In this document: positions 11,219 through 22,316 of the stretch, piece by piece | Layout of the letters: each line of letters begins with the position of its first letter | How positions within the stretch are numbered: the first letter of the stretch is position 1 | Assembly (NCBI GenBank): GCA_963691655.1 | Contig: OY829326.1 | Coordinates: forward strand, 54,863,776-54,927,775 | Length of the DNA: 64,000 bases | Reading direction: 5' to 3' | Source: Toxonevra muliebris | Lineage: Eukaryota; Arthropoda; Insecta; Diptera; Pallopteridae | Translations under genes and position numbers: made by a program | The notes under the pieces: generated by a model | Databases searched by the model: none | What the model saw: only the letters and a program-made list of their open reading frames with translations | Told to the model about the DNA's origin: nothing

Positions 11219-11373
11219 AATTGATGGGCGTTTTCACAAAACTCGAGATCTACGATTTTTTCCAAAAATAACTGTAATCTGCAGTTCGGTAGCAAATTAG
11301 ACAGAAAACCACGATTCCTGAAAAAAAAAATATTTGGTATAGGTGTTGAGTTTTATGAAAACGCCCCTCAATT
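11219..11373. mobile_element. Short foldback element, ~155 bp
   Basis: AATTGATGGGCGTTTTCA at the left recurs inverted as AATTGAGGGGCGTTTTCA at the right, continuing through AAAACTC to about 27 bp. The middle has no coding capacity. The target duplication is unclear because the flanks are A/T-rich. Size and structure fit a MITE. Confidence 0.6.
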
Positions 11374-12348
11374 GCATTACTACAAAATTTTTATTTTTTT
11401 TTTGGTAAATTTAAGTGCTTAAAACTTTGAATTATTTATTTCGAATTTTGATTCTATAACTTATCATGGTTTCACAATATGCAACAAGTTTAGAAAAATT
11501 CATTTTAAAATGACTAATCGATGTCCTCTTTATTGTTCGCCCTGACTCATGTAGTAGATTGTTTACAATACTTAGTGCCCTGCATGAAGACAACATAATT
11601 TGTATTAAAATATATCTTATAACCACATATAAAAAATAATAATCGAATGTTTTCTACATTGTCTACTACACTAACTTATTAGAAGTCTGTAATACCTTGT
11701 TATTTACATGTAAGCAATAGTGTAGATTACACTGCTCGATCCTGATTGCAGTAATTTGTTTTTAAAATCTGACAAAAATCTTAGTATTTCTACCTGAAAA
11801 TGAAACTATCATACTTCCCCTTACCATCTGTATGAGTTTCTGTTTATAGGGGAAGGTATTGTACCTGGCCCTCGAATGCAGGTTCGTTCGCCTTTCGAAA
11901 ATACCACCAACAATTTTGGAAATATTTTGTTTTTAGCATCTTTCTTTAAAATTTTGGTTATAAAATAGTGATACTTTTGTTCTTGCATTCTCGATTGAAC
12001 CCAGGTAGACAATGCCCCCTGATCTGTGGTAAATTACGCCTAATAATTAGAATCGAGCTTACAAATAGAATTTTCCTAAATCATAGTCGGTAGCTGGGGT
12101 TGGACAGGTTCGGTTATGTTCCTCCTGCAATAGAGAGATAGATAAGCCTTTGTAGGTTATTGAGTTATTTAATAATCGAAACTTACATAAGCAGCTAATT
12201 TTTCGAGAAAATCATCATCATTCAGAGATCCTAAGTTGATTCAAAGAGTTTTCGGCAGCGTCAGAAAATCCCTGAGGATCTCCTCATAAGCACATTTATT
12301 ATGCAAATATTCCGACTATATTTTGTAAAGTGTAATACGCGAAGTTTG
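11374..12348. other. Unassigned stretch
   Basis: No supported gene, repeat or RNA. Frames of 63-64 residues here show no recognisable motif. Confidence 0.5.
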
Positions 12349-12400
12349 TGGTCGCCGTGGTTTGGTAGTTAGTGTGATGGGCTGTTACGTTGGGTATTCT
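12349..12400 (+). repeat. Possible tRNA-like 5' fragment
   Basis: GCCGTGGTTTGGTAGTTAGT resembles the A-box side of fly tRNA-derived repeats. No B box follows in the next 100 bases, so at best this is a truncated head. Confidence 0.2.
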
Positions 12401-12490
12401 ATTGCATTATTAGAGTCTGTATAAAGCAAGGAGCATTTAGGCTACAGAACCCATTGTACTTTGTCTCGAAGAAGGGTACTCTCTCCTTAC

Positions 12491-12852
12491 TTAGTCCACA
12501 GTCTTAAATCTATCAAATGCCTTTGAAAATTTAAATAGCTTGGATAGATTAAGTTTGACTAAGTCCTCTTTCGATAAAAACTGTTTGCCTAGAGTGGCAC
12601 ATCTCGTCCGTGAGAAAGCAAGACATTCTCAAATGAAATATTCTGCAGTTTCATCACCTTTATGCGTAACATAGGCTCGATTCCTGAACCCCACAGAAAA
12701 TCGTTGATCGATAGCAGGCAGCGAGGTGTAGCTACCTAAGGTAATAGATTATACGACCCCATTGGGTCTAGAATATACACGACCACCAGCTTGGTTATCA
12801 ATAACGTATCAGTCATTGTAAAAAATATTGCTCCCTGAATGAAAACCAGTCC
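12491..12852 (-). pseudogene. Jockey-like retrotransposon, C-terminal remnant
   Basis: On the minus strand, 12,680-12,491 reads GDETAEYFI, stop, ECLAFSRTRCATLG and then KQFLSKEDLVKLNL. This is the typical tail of jockey-group polyproteins, where a His/Cys region is followed by a Leu-rich end, with one in-frame stop. The part nearer 12,852 is more decayed. It continues, on the far side of the hAT insertion, the RT and RNase H start at 13.9-14.1 kb. Most of the RNase H domain is missing. Confidence 0.6.
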
Positions 12853-12934
12853 ACCCTTTACTATTTCAATCGTCTTGATCGATGAGAATGCAACGAAAAC
12901 ATTTGCTAAACGAATAGTATTGGCATCTACTGTT

Positions 12935-13903
12935 TGTTTGGGGGTTCTGAGCCTCGCCAACCCCCCCCCCCCCCCCCCCCCCGAAATGAGGAAATTTTAT
13001 TCTAATTTTTTAGATTAATTGCCAATGGATGGGAAAAAAAAGTCAAAATAAATTTTATTTAACGATAGTTTTTGCTTCCATCGGTTTTTTTATCTAAAAA
13101 GTCAAATATAAAAAATAAATTTGAAGTCTTAGTTACACTAAGCGATCAAATCCAATTTGTTTTCGACATGAGATTTGACTACGGATTCAAAAAGAGAAGG
13201 TAATACTGAGCACTCCTGCATTCATTATATTTCTAGGTCAGTAAATGTTTTTGATTTAAAGTTTCGTCCTGAATCAGTTTGAAAAGTTTAAAAATTAATA
13301 AAAATAGAAAAAATTATCGGATCCTTGTAAAATAAAACTTGCTTGAACCCCATTTTTTTCCTAAAACGTTACGTGATGGGAAGTTTTTGACCTCAGATTC
13401 GTGTTCAACGTGAAAAATTCTTTCGCAAAAACTCCATCTTTTTAGCAAAACCCATGCAGTTTTAGTAGGCAATCTTAAAATAATAATAATTAATTTTTTA
13501 ACGCATTATTGCTCAGAGCACCACGACTAGAAAGATCTCTTTCAATGCTGTGACTTCACGAATTTAGGGAATATAAGCCAACCACATCCGGGTTCCTTAT
13601 TATTGATAATGGCTCAAATTTCCAATGATGATCATTTGAAAAAAATGAGCCTCTACTATTTTTAGTAATTTTTTTGAGGTTGGGTACATCATCAGAAGTG
13701 GGAAGTCAATGAGTTAATGAAATTATGTCCCTCACGATAAAAAAATGCACTAGAATGCACATTGAATTTTAATTTTATAGGGTCCATCAAATGTATCATT
13801 GATTTAATTTATTGTATTTAAAAATCAGTTTGATAAAAATTATTTAAGAATATTTTCTTCGAATGAAAACCCTCCCCGAAAAAAATGTTTGGCTACGGCC
13901 CTG
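12935..13903 (-). mobile_element. hAT-like non-autonomous element, copy 1
   Basis: Homologous along its length to the element at 50,214-51,281 but in the other orientation. The preserved end is at 13,903, where the minus strand starts CAGGGCCGTAGCCA. The far end is worn: a run of 22 C (12,961-12,982) replaces the mixed C/T tract of the other copy, and the terminal CAAGGCCGTA is not found. ACCAGT occurs both at 13,904 and at 12,845, which may be what remains of an 8-bp target duplication. No transposase. Confidence 0.72.
12961..12982. repeat. Homopolymer run of 22 C
   Basis: Twenty-two C in a row, inside the hAT-like element where the other copy has an interrupted C/T tract. It could fold as a G-quadruplex on the minus strand. 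The exact length may be an assembly estimate. Confidence 0.9.
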
Positions 13904-14090
13904 ACCAGTTTTACATCCATCACTAAGGATTATTTCCCCCTACAGTTGTGCTTCCATAGCAGTAGTCGGCGTTCCGCTCATCGCCCCTGCGATGCCAACA
14001 TATATGTAATGCTTTAGGTTTCTCAGCAGGCGTTTTGAGGAACGTCCACCATCTTATAGCTTCATAAACTAAGTATTGCTAAAAATTTTC
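13904..14090 (-). pseudogene. Jockey-like RT thumb and start of RNase H
   Basis: The minus strand reads RWWTFLKTP in one frame and YVGIAGAMSGTPTTAMEAQL in the next, matching the RT thumb of jockey-type elements. LSDGCKTG, the start of RNase H, follows after a stop. The reading stops dead at the hAT insertion (13,903). Two frames and a stop show it is decayed. Confidence 0.65.
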
Positions 14091-14489
14091 AGCACAGTAT
14101 AACTTCTTGATTGAGAAACCTCCAAGAGTATTGTCTGAAAATAATAAAAATAATTAGTCTTGTTGTGATGGATTTATTGTCTACTGATTGTCTAATACTA
14201 TCTAATACTTGTATGGTCTGCATCTCAGAATCTGGTCTCAGAATCTCAAACTCTGAGTAGAATCAGACATGATTTAGTTATTTAGAGTGAGGTCTGAAAC
14301 TTCTTCTCTTACAGCAGTTATAAAAGTAGCTTTAGAAATTCTATTAACGATATCTACACTAAACAGTATTTACAAAGATAGGAGGTATTCAAGAAAATAC
14401 TTGTTTATTTATTTAATTGCTACCCCAACTCGTATGTTGTCCATTTGTAATTACAGTTAGTATTATGAAAACGCTTGACCATTTTCTAG
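14091..14489. other. Unassigned stretch
   Basis: Contains short internal repeats of CTAATACT and TCTCAGAATCT (14,190-14,260). No supported gene. Confidence 0.45.
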
Positions 14490-14720
14490 ATCTCAGAAGA
14501 TGGGATGTCTCATTATCGCCCATTTGCTTAACAGCTCATTAGCCTTGCAGCTTTCTCGAAAATCATTGTGACCCAACAAAAATTGAATGTGCAACTCTTT
14601 GAATATCTCTTCGATAGACCTGTGACAGTAACCAAAGCTTTTAAGCACTACTTCTATATAATATACCAAATCAGAATACTTACCACGCAAGTTCTTTAGG
14701 ACGCTACCTTCCAAAATTTA
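14490..14720 (-). pseudogene. RNase H remnant of a second non-LTR element
   Basis: An open minus-strand frame of 73 residues ends with FLLGHNDFRESCKANELLSK, close to the WVPGHxDxxGNxxADELA signature of retrotransposon RNase H. The last Asp has become Asn. It lies upstream of the RT thumb at 14.0 kb on the same strand, so it must come from another copy. The assignment rests on this one motif. Confidence 0.5.
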
Positions 14721-17138
14721 TTTTCAGCTTCTTTTTTGGTTACTTGCTTCATTTTATTTACTTTTGTAAGGGTGAGGAACTTGTTGAAACAATCTTAATC
14801 CAGAAAATGCGCCACTTCTTGCCATTTAGAGCTCTCGTTTGGTTTATTTGTTCAAAGCGAGAAAAATCAGAATAAATTTGGTAACTGCAGGAAAGATACT
14901 AGTAGGGAGCATATTCCACAAAAACGCTGTCTGACGATACAAAATTGTTGTGCATTGTTATATCATGTTCAAGTGGAGTTGGTGAGTTCTGCTTGCGGTT
15001 CGTTTACTGTTGAATGCTTCACAGCAGATTATCAACATTTAAAATAGCGGAAATACAAAATTTCTTATCAGCTTGGTGCTGTATATGAACAACATACATA
15101 TTTCATTGAGATTAAACTCCTACAAAGCACTAAACGATGAGTAGCTATTAGAACCACAAACTACTTTATTGTTATATGTAATCCATTTATAAAATTGTAT
15201 ATCCGATAACTTTCTGTAGAAAATCAGCATAGTTAATTGTAAAACTATATCGAATTAAATCACTGTGATTAACCGTAAATTCTTTGCGGTCACCCGAATA
15301 TAAAACCAACTGAGTTTTTCTTGCTCGAGTATCTTGTCTCTTGTATCTTGTTTAGCCTACCCGAGTAAACTTTATCTTGAAACACAATTGCGACGACGAC
15401 TGCAGACGACGGGAGGATCGTACACAATTAAATCGATGTTTTGATTTTTTTTTATTTTTTTTATTTAATTTGAATGGCATAACCTGGCAGTTTTTTAGTC
15501 GAGTCAGACTCACAATATATCACAGCCGCACTTAGAAATTTCTTCGCGAAAGAATCTTCATTAGATCGGGCTGCATAAATGCAACGATTTTGCTAGTTAA
15601 TTTTTCACTTTATTATTTTATTATTAAAATTCATTTTTGTGCCTTAATGGCGGTCAAAGATAATTTAATTTATTTTAGCGATGCAGTTTAAGTTCGGATT
15701 TTTTACATCACGAGAAGTGAAATGATTAAAATTGAACGGTATTTGAACCGGTATTTAAAACAATTGCTCAACTACCGACCGCAATCCGATGCACGTTTTT
15801 TCTGCTTACAACTTGACACCACTTTACAAAATAAGTATGGCAACGAAATCCAATAAACTGAGAGGGTTGCCATCAGAACTTAAAAAAAGCTTACCGTGTT
15901 TTTACCGCGATTTTTTTCTTTTCTTCATTCTTTTCTTTTATTTTTTTTTTTTTGTAATAGGAAAGTTTTTTCAGCAATGTTCGATAGGGAAAAGTTAATG
16001 GAAAATGTGTGGAAACATCGAATTTTTTTTATTATATAGCAAAAAATAAGTTCTTTTTAATTTTTTGAGTAGAAAAAAATAAGCAAAAAATGCATCAGCT
16101 GTTGCAACTTCTGAGCAACAAAATCGCGCCAGTGCGAGGTAACTTGCGATTTCGAAGTATGGGAGTTTGCAGCTCCGAAAACGGTGCGACAACGCAGTGA
16201 CAAATTCACGTTTGTGGGTGTATTTTTTCTATCTCAGTGATGAGTCGTTTTTTTTCTTTATCTTATGAGGTTATGCGTAATGAGCCATTGTCGCTATCGC
16301 TCATTGTGGGAAAAATGTCTGAAAACGCTCGCATTTCCGTTTATCGAAGCAAAGAAGTGATAAAATCTAGAAGTTTCGTTCGTTTTTCATATATGGTTTT
16401 TGAAGAAATATGAATTTCAAGCCATGGATTTGTAGTTTGCTGCACAAAGTCAGAATAAAGGTTAAGATTATGAAATTATATACTACTAAATTTATTAAAT
16501 AGATTTTGAAAAAATTTTGTTTTTTTTTAAACCACTTAAAACAAATCCCCTCGTTAGTTCACTTCAAATCCCAAATTTTAAACTTGTCCAAGCTCCCAAA
16601 AAAATTTACCCACTTACTACTGCCATATGATACTAAACTTTCCCGTGATCCTGAGAAAAAAACAATTGTTTCACTCCACCTTAAAGTATACAAATATGTG
16701 TATGTGCCTAAAAGTATTCTACAAATATCGATACCCAACAGTCCACTGAAAATAGAAAACTAAATGAAATATAAATCTAAAATTAAAATACAAATATGTA
16801 GCTATTGAAAGAGTTACCTAAATCAAAAACTTTTTAAAATTTGAATTTAGCAATATTCTTATTTTTTTGTTTGCATTTGAGTGCAACTATTAAATAAATG
16901 TTGAAAAATTTCAAAAAAATATAAACGAAGCATAACTTTAGGCGACCACAAAAATAAAAGTGCGGGGCAAATTAGTTTAGAAAATTAATTTTACTAACCT
17001 CCAATCTATCAAGATTATTTGCATATCTATTTATTAAGGAAAAATAAAAACCAAATAAAGGTTCTTGAAATTTCCGGTCTAGCTCCAATGCGTACAAAAA
17101 AATTGTTACAAATTGTTGTACGTTTTTACTAGTAAAGT
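14721..17138. other. Long unassigned stretch
   Basis: No recognisable gene. A 15.3-kb segment has CTCGAGTATCTTGTCTCTTG and TATAAAA-like words that could be part of an old LTR, but I found no second copy or primer site. T-runs at 15,430 and 15,930 are simple sequence. Frames of 60-85 residues show no motif. Confidence 0.4.
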
Positions 17139-17594
17139 GTTCACGTACAAGAAAAACTTGCAACGAGAGAGAAAAACGAGAACGTAAAAAAGTGAGAGAG
17201 AAAAAAGTAGCTGTAAATTTCTACTAATAAAGTTTTTACTTGTAGGAATTTTCAGCTACCAAAAATCTAAATGTAAACAAGAAGTGTGTCTTGTTAGTTT
17301 TGTTAATTTTAGTGAATTTGTTGTGTTTTTTTTTTTTTTTTTTTGATAAAAATGAGTGGAAAAAGAAATATTGGTAATGTTGTGGAAGTTTTTTGTGATT
17401 TGTGAATACTGGTGTGCCTAAAAAATGATTTCAACAAATTATAATAATCGATCAGCTGTTTACTTGCAAGTTTATACTAGTTTTCTGTTCACGTACTTTA
17501 TGTACATACTTTTTGTCTCTTTGCGAGAATTTTTTCTCAAATCTTTCTTTTACTCTCTAGCTGCAAATTTTTACTGGAAAAGTACGTGAATAGA
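17139..17594. mobile_element. MITE-like element with diverged inverted ends
   Basis: TGTTCACGTACAAGAAAAAC at the left is mirrored by TATTCACGTACTTTTCCAG-type sequence at the right, with GAGAGAGAAAA and AGAGAGTAAAAG following inward on each side. A second TGTTCACGTAC sits near 17,491. Similar words flank the palindrome at 7,477 and 9,350. Target duplication not evident. Confidence 0.45.
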
Positions 17595-19189
17595 CATATA
17601 TTTTTCCCAATGTGCATTGTCCTAATTAGTTCCAAAATTATACCATTAGTATAAGTAACCACCTTTGCCATTTTGGTTATTTATAACTCAAAGTGCGTAT
17701 ATTTTTTTCTCGCTGTCGGATTTTTGTTATTTAGGATTTTTTTTTTAATTGTTTATTTTTTAAAATGTGGAACTTTGATGTCAGCAAATAAAATATTACA
17801 GTAGGCGACACTACCACAAGATTTAAAATAACTTGGTATGGTGGCAACTCAAAGAGATAACCAAATACACATTGCACTAGAGGGATTTAGAATCGGTTTT
17901 TCTTGCAATAGAATACACTTTACCTACACCTTACACTGTAACACCTGTTATTTTTAAGTTAAATGCATATTTAAAACAGATATAAGATTGGTATGTTGCT
18001 TTGTGTTTCTGCATATCTTTGCTCACATTTTAATCGCCAGTTCGATTGAAAGATGATTTACAAGTAATTTTTCTGTATTGGATTCTTGGTTGTGGTGGTG
18101 TTTAGTCCGTAATAATAATTAAATAGCAATTTTATAAAATATCGAATATGATAATTGGTATTCAAAACAACTAAGTAATGAAAGATATTACTTGTGTTGA
18201 AGATTTGGATTTTATTACAATCGAAGTAAATTCACTACAGAAATTTTGTTTTTGCTACACTTTTTCTATCATTTACAACGATATTAGATTTCCAAGGTTA
18301 GAACCCTGTAATATTTTTTGCAGCAGTATCTTTTTCTGGAATAAAAATCAAGTTTTTGGGGCACTTGCAGAAGTCTTAAATTAAATAAAATAAAAATTAT
18401 ATATCAACAAATAAATAAAAAGAAAGAAGAAAACTTTTTTTTTTTCGTGGCACACTTTTAGGCATATGTTCTAATAAGGCAGTAAATAAATAATCTTCCT
18501 GACAAGCCTTTTCCGACTAATCGGAATTTAAATCGTTTATAACCCTACTTGACGATTCATTGATGAAGACTTTTCTACGCGCGTCACCGGCAATTGTTCT
18601 CCACGAATCGCCAAAATGGCATAGCAACTCCCGAAGGCTCGAACGTCCACAATCAGACTGCAACATCACAGCGGATTAAATGGGGTTTCTCGAAGAATTG
18701 TGAAAGGAAATTTTTCCGTGATCGAAAATGCTAGCTGGGTCACTGTGGACCAATGTTGGTCTATGTGAAGTAATCCGCCCCCACTGTAACATAATGCAAA
18801 AAGAAAAAAATACTAAAATAACAGAACGGATGTGTTACTGTTGCATTAATTACACTACGTTATAAAATAAAAAAAAAAAATCGATAACTTGTATCTTTAT
18901 TAAAATAAATAGAAAATCGTACTTGGAGTTTCCAATAAATCTTCAAAATCAGGATTTAGAACAAAAAAACCGATTTTCAGAGTTCTCATCCTATTTCAGC
19001 CCCTAGCTCAAAACCAGAATATAATTGCTCAAAGAGCGCATATAAAAGTTTTTAGCGCTAAGTGTACGAGAATGCAACCATTTTCATGTAATGACAGAGA
19101 AGGAGAAAAGCTTTACTTCACAATCGTCTACTGAGCCTATAGAACGGTCAGTGGTCGACCACCAGAGGCCGAATCGCTTAATCGTATAA
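17595..19189. other. Unassigned stretch
   Basis: No supported gene. Mixed-composition segment at 18,560-18,790, otherwise A/T runs. A 68-residue frame at 18,178-18,384 has no recognisable motif. Confidence 0.4.
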
Positions 19190-19450
19190 CTTATCACGCA
19201 ATTTATACAAAAATACATACAAAATACTCAGTTTTATGTAACGAGTTGTACATTCACGCATCAGACCATTCGTCCCTTCAGTTTCAGTTAAAGTAATTTC
19301 CAATAATAGGTGAGATTTGCAAAAGTCCACTGAATCCCAACAATGACCCAATTGAATGATCACTAAACGTGTAGTCGAAGACGGCTTTATAATGAATGCA
19401 TAAGTGGTGGGTGCCGATCTGTTTTGCTCGGGTTTTTTGCCGAGTAAAGC
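19190..19450 (-). pseudogene. Weak reverse-transcriptase remnant
   Basis: On the minus strand one frame gives GTHHLCIHYKAVFDYTFSDH, resembling motif A of non-LTR reverse transcriptases (HLFxDFKAAFDS), though the first Asp is replaced by His. A neighbouring frame gives LLLEITLTETEG, like the following helix. The frames alternate and contain stops, so it is heavily decayed. The overlapping 101-residue open frame (19,178-19,483) is one of these frames. Confidence is moderate because it rests on a short motif. Confidence 0.4.
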
Positions 19451-20885
19451 ATAGTGGCCTGAAACCACACTGGTAAAGTTCAATTGTCTAGCTTACGATG
19501 GACTTAAATCTTTTAGCTAGAAACTTTTATACTATACGCTATTAAGAAGGTATATCCCACAACAGTTTCGGATTGTTGTTTTTGTGAATTGGGCAGAGAG
19601 TACGCTCAAGCTTCAATTAGTTAGCATACTTTCACTTTATTATATTCTACATAGAAACTTGTTAATTTAGTTAGCTCAATAGGCAGGCGGGCAGAATAGT
19701 TGGACCCGCAGCTGTATTATTTTATCTAGGTAAAGACTCTAAAGACTTAGTTATAAGCGGGTAACGGAACATCAATTGTGCCAGTAATTGGGGGCTGCCA
19801 GATCGCCTTCCCAGTGATTAGATTGAGAACCTGCTAGAGATGATATTCCTCCTTAACTTCATATTACTCGAGACATCTGTCAGCAAAAAGGAGAAATGGA
19901 TAGAGGAAAAATGAGAAAACGAAAAAAGAAATGCGAAGGTGAAGAGCTCGGTAGTGTAAGGCAATTAAATGATTGAGAGTTTGAGGGGAGAAATGGGAGA
20001 AAAGAATAATACATTAAAGTTCAGGCCTCCATCAGCTCATATTTTTCACCGAAGTTCATGCATGCACATATTTCGTAAGCTCAACCCAGATTGATCGTTT
20101 TATAGCCGTGTAATGGTACTAGTTCCCAAACCCGCCTCTAGACGGTCTTAACCAAAAGGGATCGAATTGCCACCATAATCGTTATCATATCCTTTAGGGA
20201 ATTTCCCAAGCTTTCAAAAAAATGAATCTGTTATGAGCTATGATGCATATTACAGAAGTTAGCGACAGTCAAAGTCAAAAATTTGTGAAAAATAGGAAAA
20301 TTAATTATTTTGATTGTATTTAAGATAAAAGTGAAAAAAATTTAAAAAAATTAATAAAATACTTCCCGTCATACTATCCAGATAAAAAACTAGCTATGGA
20401 TAGCTGAGAATTTGAATTTTTTATATAAAATATTTAATTACTTAAAACAAATTGATAAAAAGCTCATTTAACAACAAATAATTTTAGGCGCTCAAACTTT
20501 CCCACTTCATAAAACCACGCCCATTAGTTTCTTATGTGTTTTTAAATCAGTTTATGATTTTTACGCCAATATTAATCGATCCGATTTTTTTTTATCAATC
20601 AAAAATTTTGGAACTAGAGGGTTAAGACTTCGCCATAGTTAGTAGGTGGAATGTTAAAATCGTCAGTGGTTATGGCTTCCGGATCAATCTCCCAGCTTCG
20701 GTAATATTGGGATCACCTGCCACCAGATGGTAAGCGAGAGGAAATGCCAGAAAAGGAAGAGGGTGTGGAAGAATTGGGAAAGGAGAGAGATGGGACAGGA
20801 ATGAAATCTGAGGAGCCTCTTAAAAAAATAAAACTGAATACCTCTCAGAAAAGATGAGGTGAATTCAGCCTTGTAGGTGAACCCG
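19451..20885. other. Unassigned stretch
   Basis: No supported gene. AAAACCACGCCCATTAG at ~20,512 resembles the GGGCGTGGTGCC word at ~42,872 and may be part of a shared repeat. Confidence 0.4.
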
Positions 20886-20922
20886 ACACCTCCTCCCCCC
20901 CTCCCCCTCCCTCCCTCCACCC
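20886..20922. repeat. C-rich tract, possible G-quadruplex on the minus strand
   Basis: Several C runs of three to six are separated by single T's. The complementary strand has at least four G-runs, the basic requirement for a G-quadruplex. Confidence 0.6.
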
Positions 20923-20944
20923 TCTGTAAGTCATATTAAATATT

Positions 20945-22304
20945 TTTAGGAGACTATGAAAATTAAATCTATATGTTAATTTTCAAAGTCATGACTTAAG
21001 TTCATGTCAATTTCGTTATTTGAAGTTATATATAAATAGGTTAATGAACAAATATAGTCATCACAACAACAATGTATATAGAGACGGGCAAATCAGACGG
21101 CCGTTTCGGAATCCGCCACAATTCCTTATCAGTGATCTTATTGATAGTTCTTAATCTTTCAATATCCTATATAAGCTACTAATATTTGAAACATCTAGAT
21201 TTAATTTTCATAGTCTCCTAAAAACTATCATGAACTGATCGAATGGGGCCCGTTCAGAAAAAATGACACCTAGAATCATTTTCTCACAAACACACACACT
21301 CTCTCATGTACTAGACTTTCAAATAATGAACTGTTATGCGGGCCATAGTGAAATAAATAAAGTGAAATAAATAGAAGTGACGCCCTCTTTTCTGTTCACT
21401 GACATCTGCCAAATTTGAAAATTATTCTCTTACTTCTCCCAAAACATTTGATATTTCAGAAGTAAATATAAAATAGTATTAACCCATTGGTACCAGCACA
21501 ATATATAAATAAAATAGAAAAATTTGAAAAGCCAGAAACATTTTTAGACATTGATAAACGAGATCTTCGAAGGCGTTTTTAACAACCATGTGCATAATGT
21601 GATCCAAGGATTTAACCCAAAACTTAAAGTTTTTTTGTTATGTATGCCATTCAAGTAAGAAATCTGCCGGAATTTAAATAAAATTATTTTGAGTTCGGTA
21701 AAACTATTTAGAATATAAAGAGAACATTTTTGAAGAAGTAAATTGTAAAAGTATTGTATTTTGTTCATTTAAATATTTTATAAAACCATACTCTACAAAA
21801 TATTTTGAGAGCTTTTATTTCAGAAAAAAACAACAAACGAAAAGTTTAATGTTTTTTGATATTTTTATTTCATTTATTTATTTGTGTACAGCTTACGAAA
21901 ATGGGTTAAGACAGTTTTCTCTTATAAACAAAATTATTTGTCAATATTTATTGAGCGAATACATGTCATAATTGTCAATTCTCAGAAGACCTGAGAATAT
22001 TTCAGATTACTTTCTGCTATCTGGCATACTGTATACTGTGACAACAACATAAGTATATAGAACGGTAGTGGTAGTTTCTTTCAATATCTCTATTCAGTGA
22101 AGATATTTGGAATCAAATCCGTAATTATGGGTTATGATTTCAAATATTAGTAGCTTATATAGGATATTGAAAGATTAAGAACTATCACTAAGATCACTGA
22201 TGAGTAATTGTGGCGGATTCCGAAACGGCCTTCTGTTTTGACCGTCTCTATATACATTGTTGTTGTGATGACTACATTTGTTCATTAACCTGTTTATATA
22301 TAAC
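20945..22304. mobile_element. Composite insertion with inverted repeat pair
   Basis: About 165 bases at 21,027-21,192 recur inverted at 22,140-22,304. Both carry AATCCGCCACAATT and the word TATATACATTGTTGTTGTGA or its complement. The left part (20,944-21,224) is itself bounded by inverted TTTTTAGGAGACTATGAAAA. The 12-base word ATATTAAATATT lies directly outside both ends (20,933-20,944 and 22,305-22,316) and may be a target duplication. Another copy of the repeat is at 33.5-33.87 kb. No credible coding sequence. Confidence 0.6.
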
Positions 22305-22316
22305 ATATTAAATATT

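Noticed and set aside
15200..15480. Possible LTR with TATAAAA-like promoter
   Set aside because: No second copy within the window, no primer-binding site or polypurine tract.
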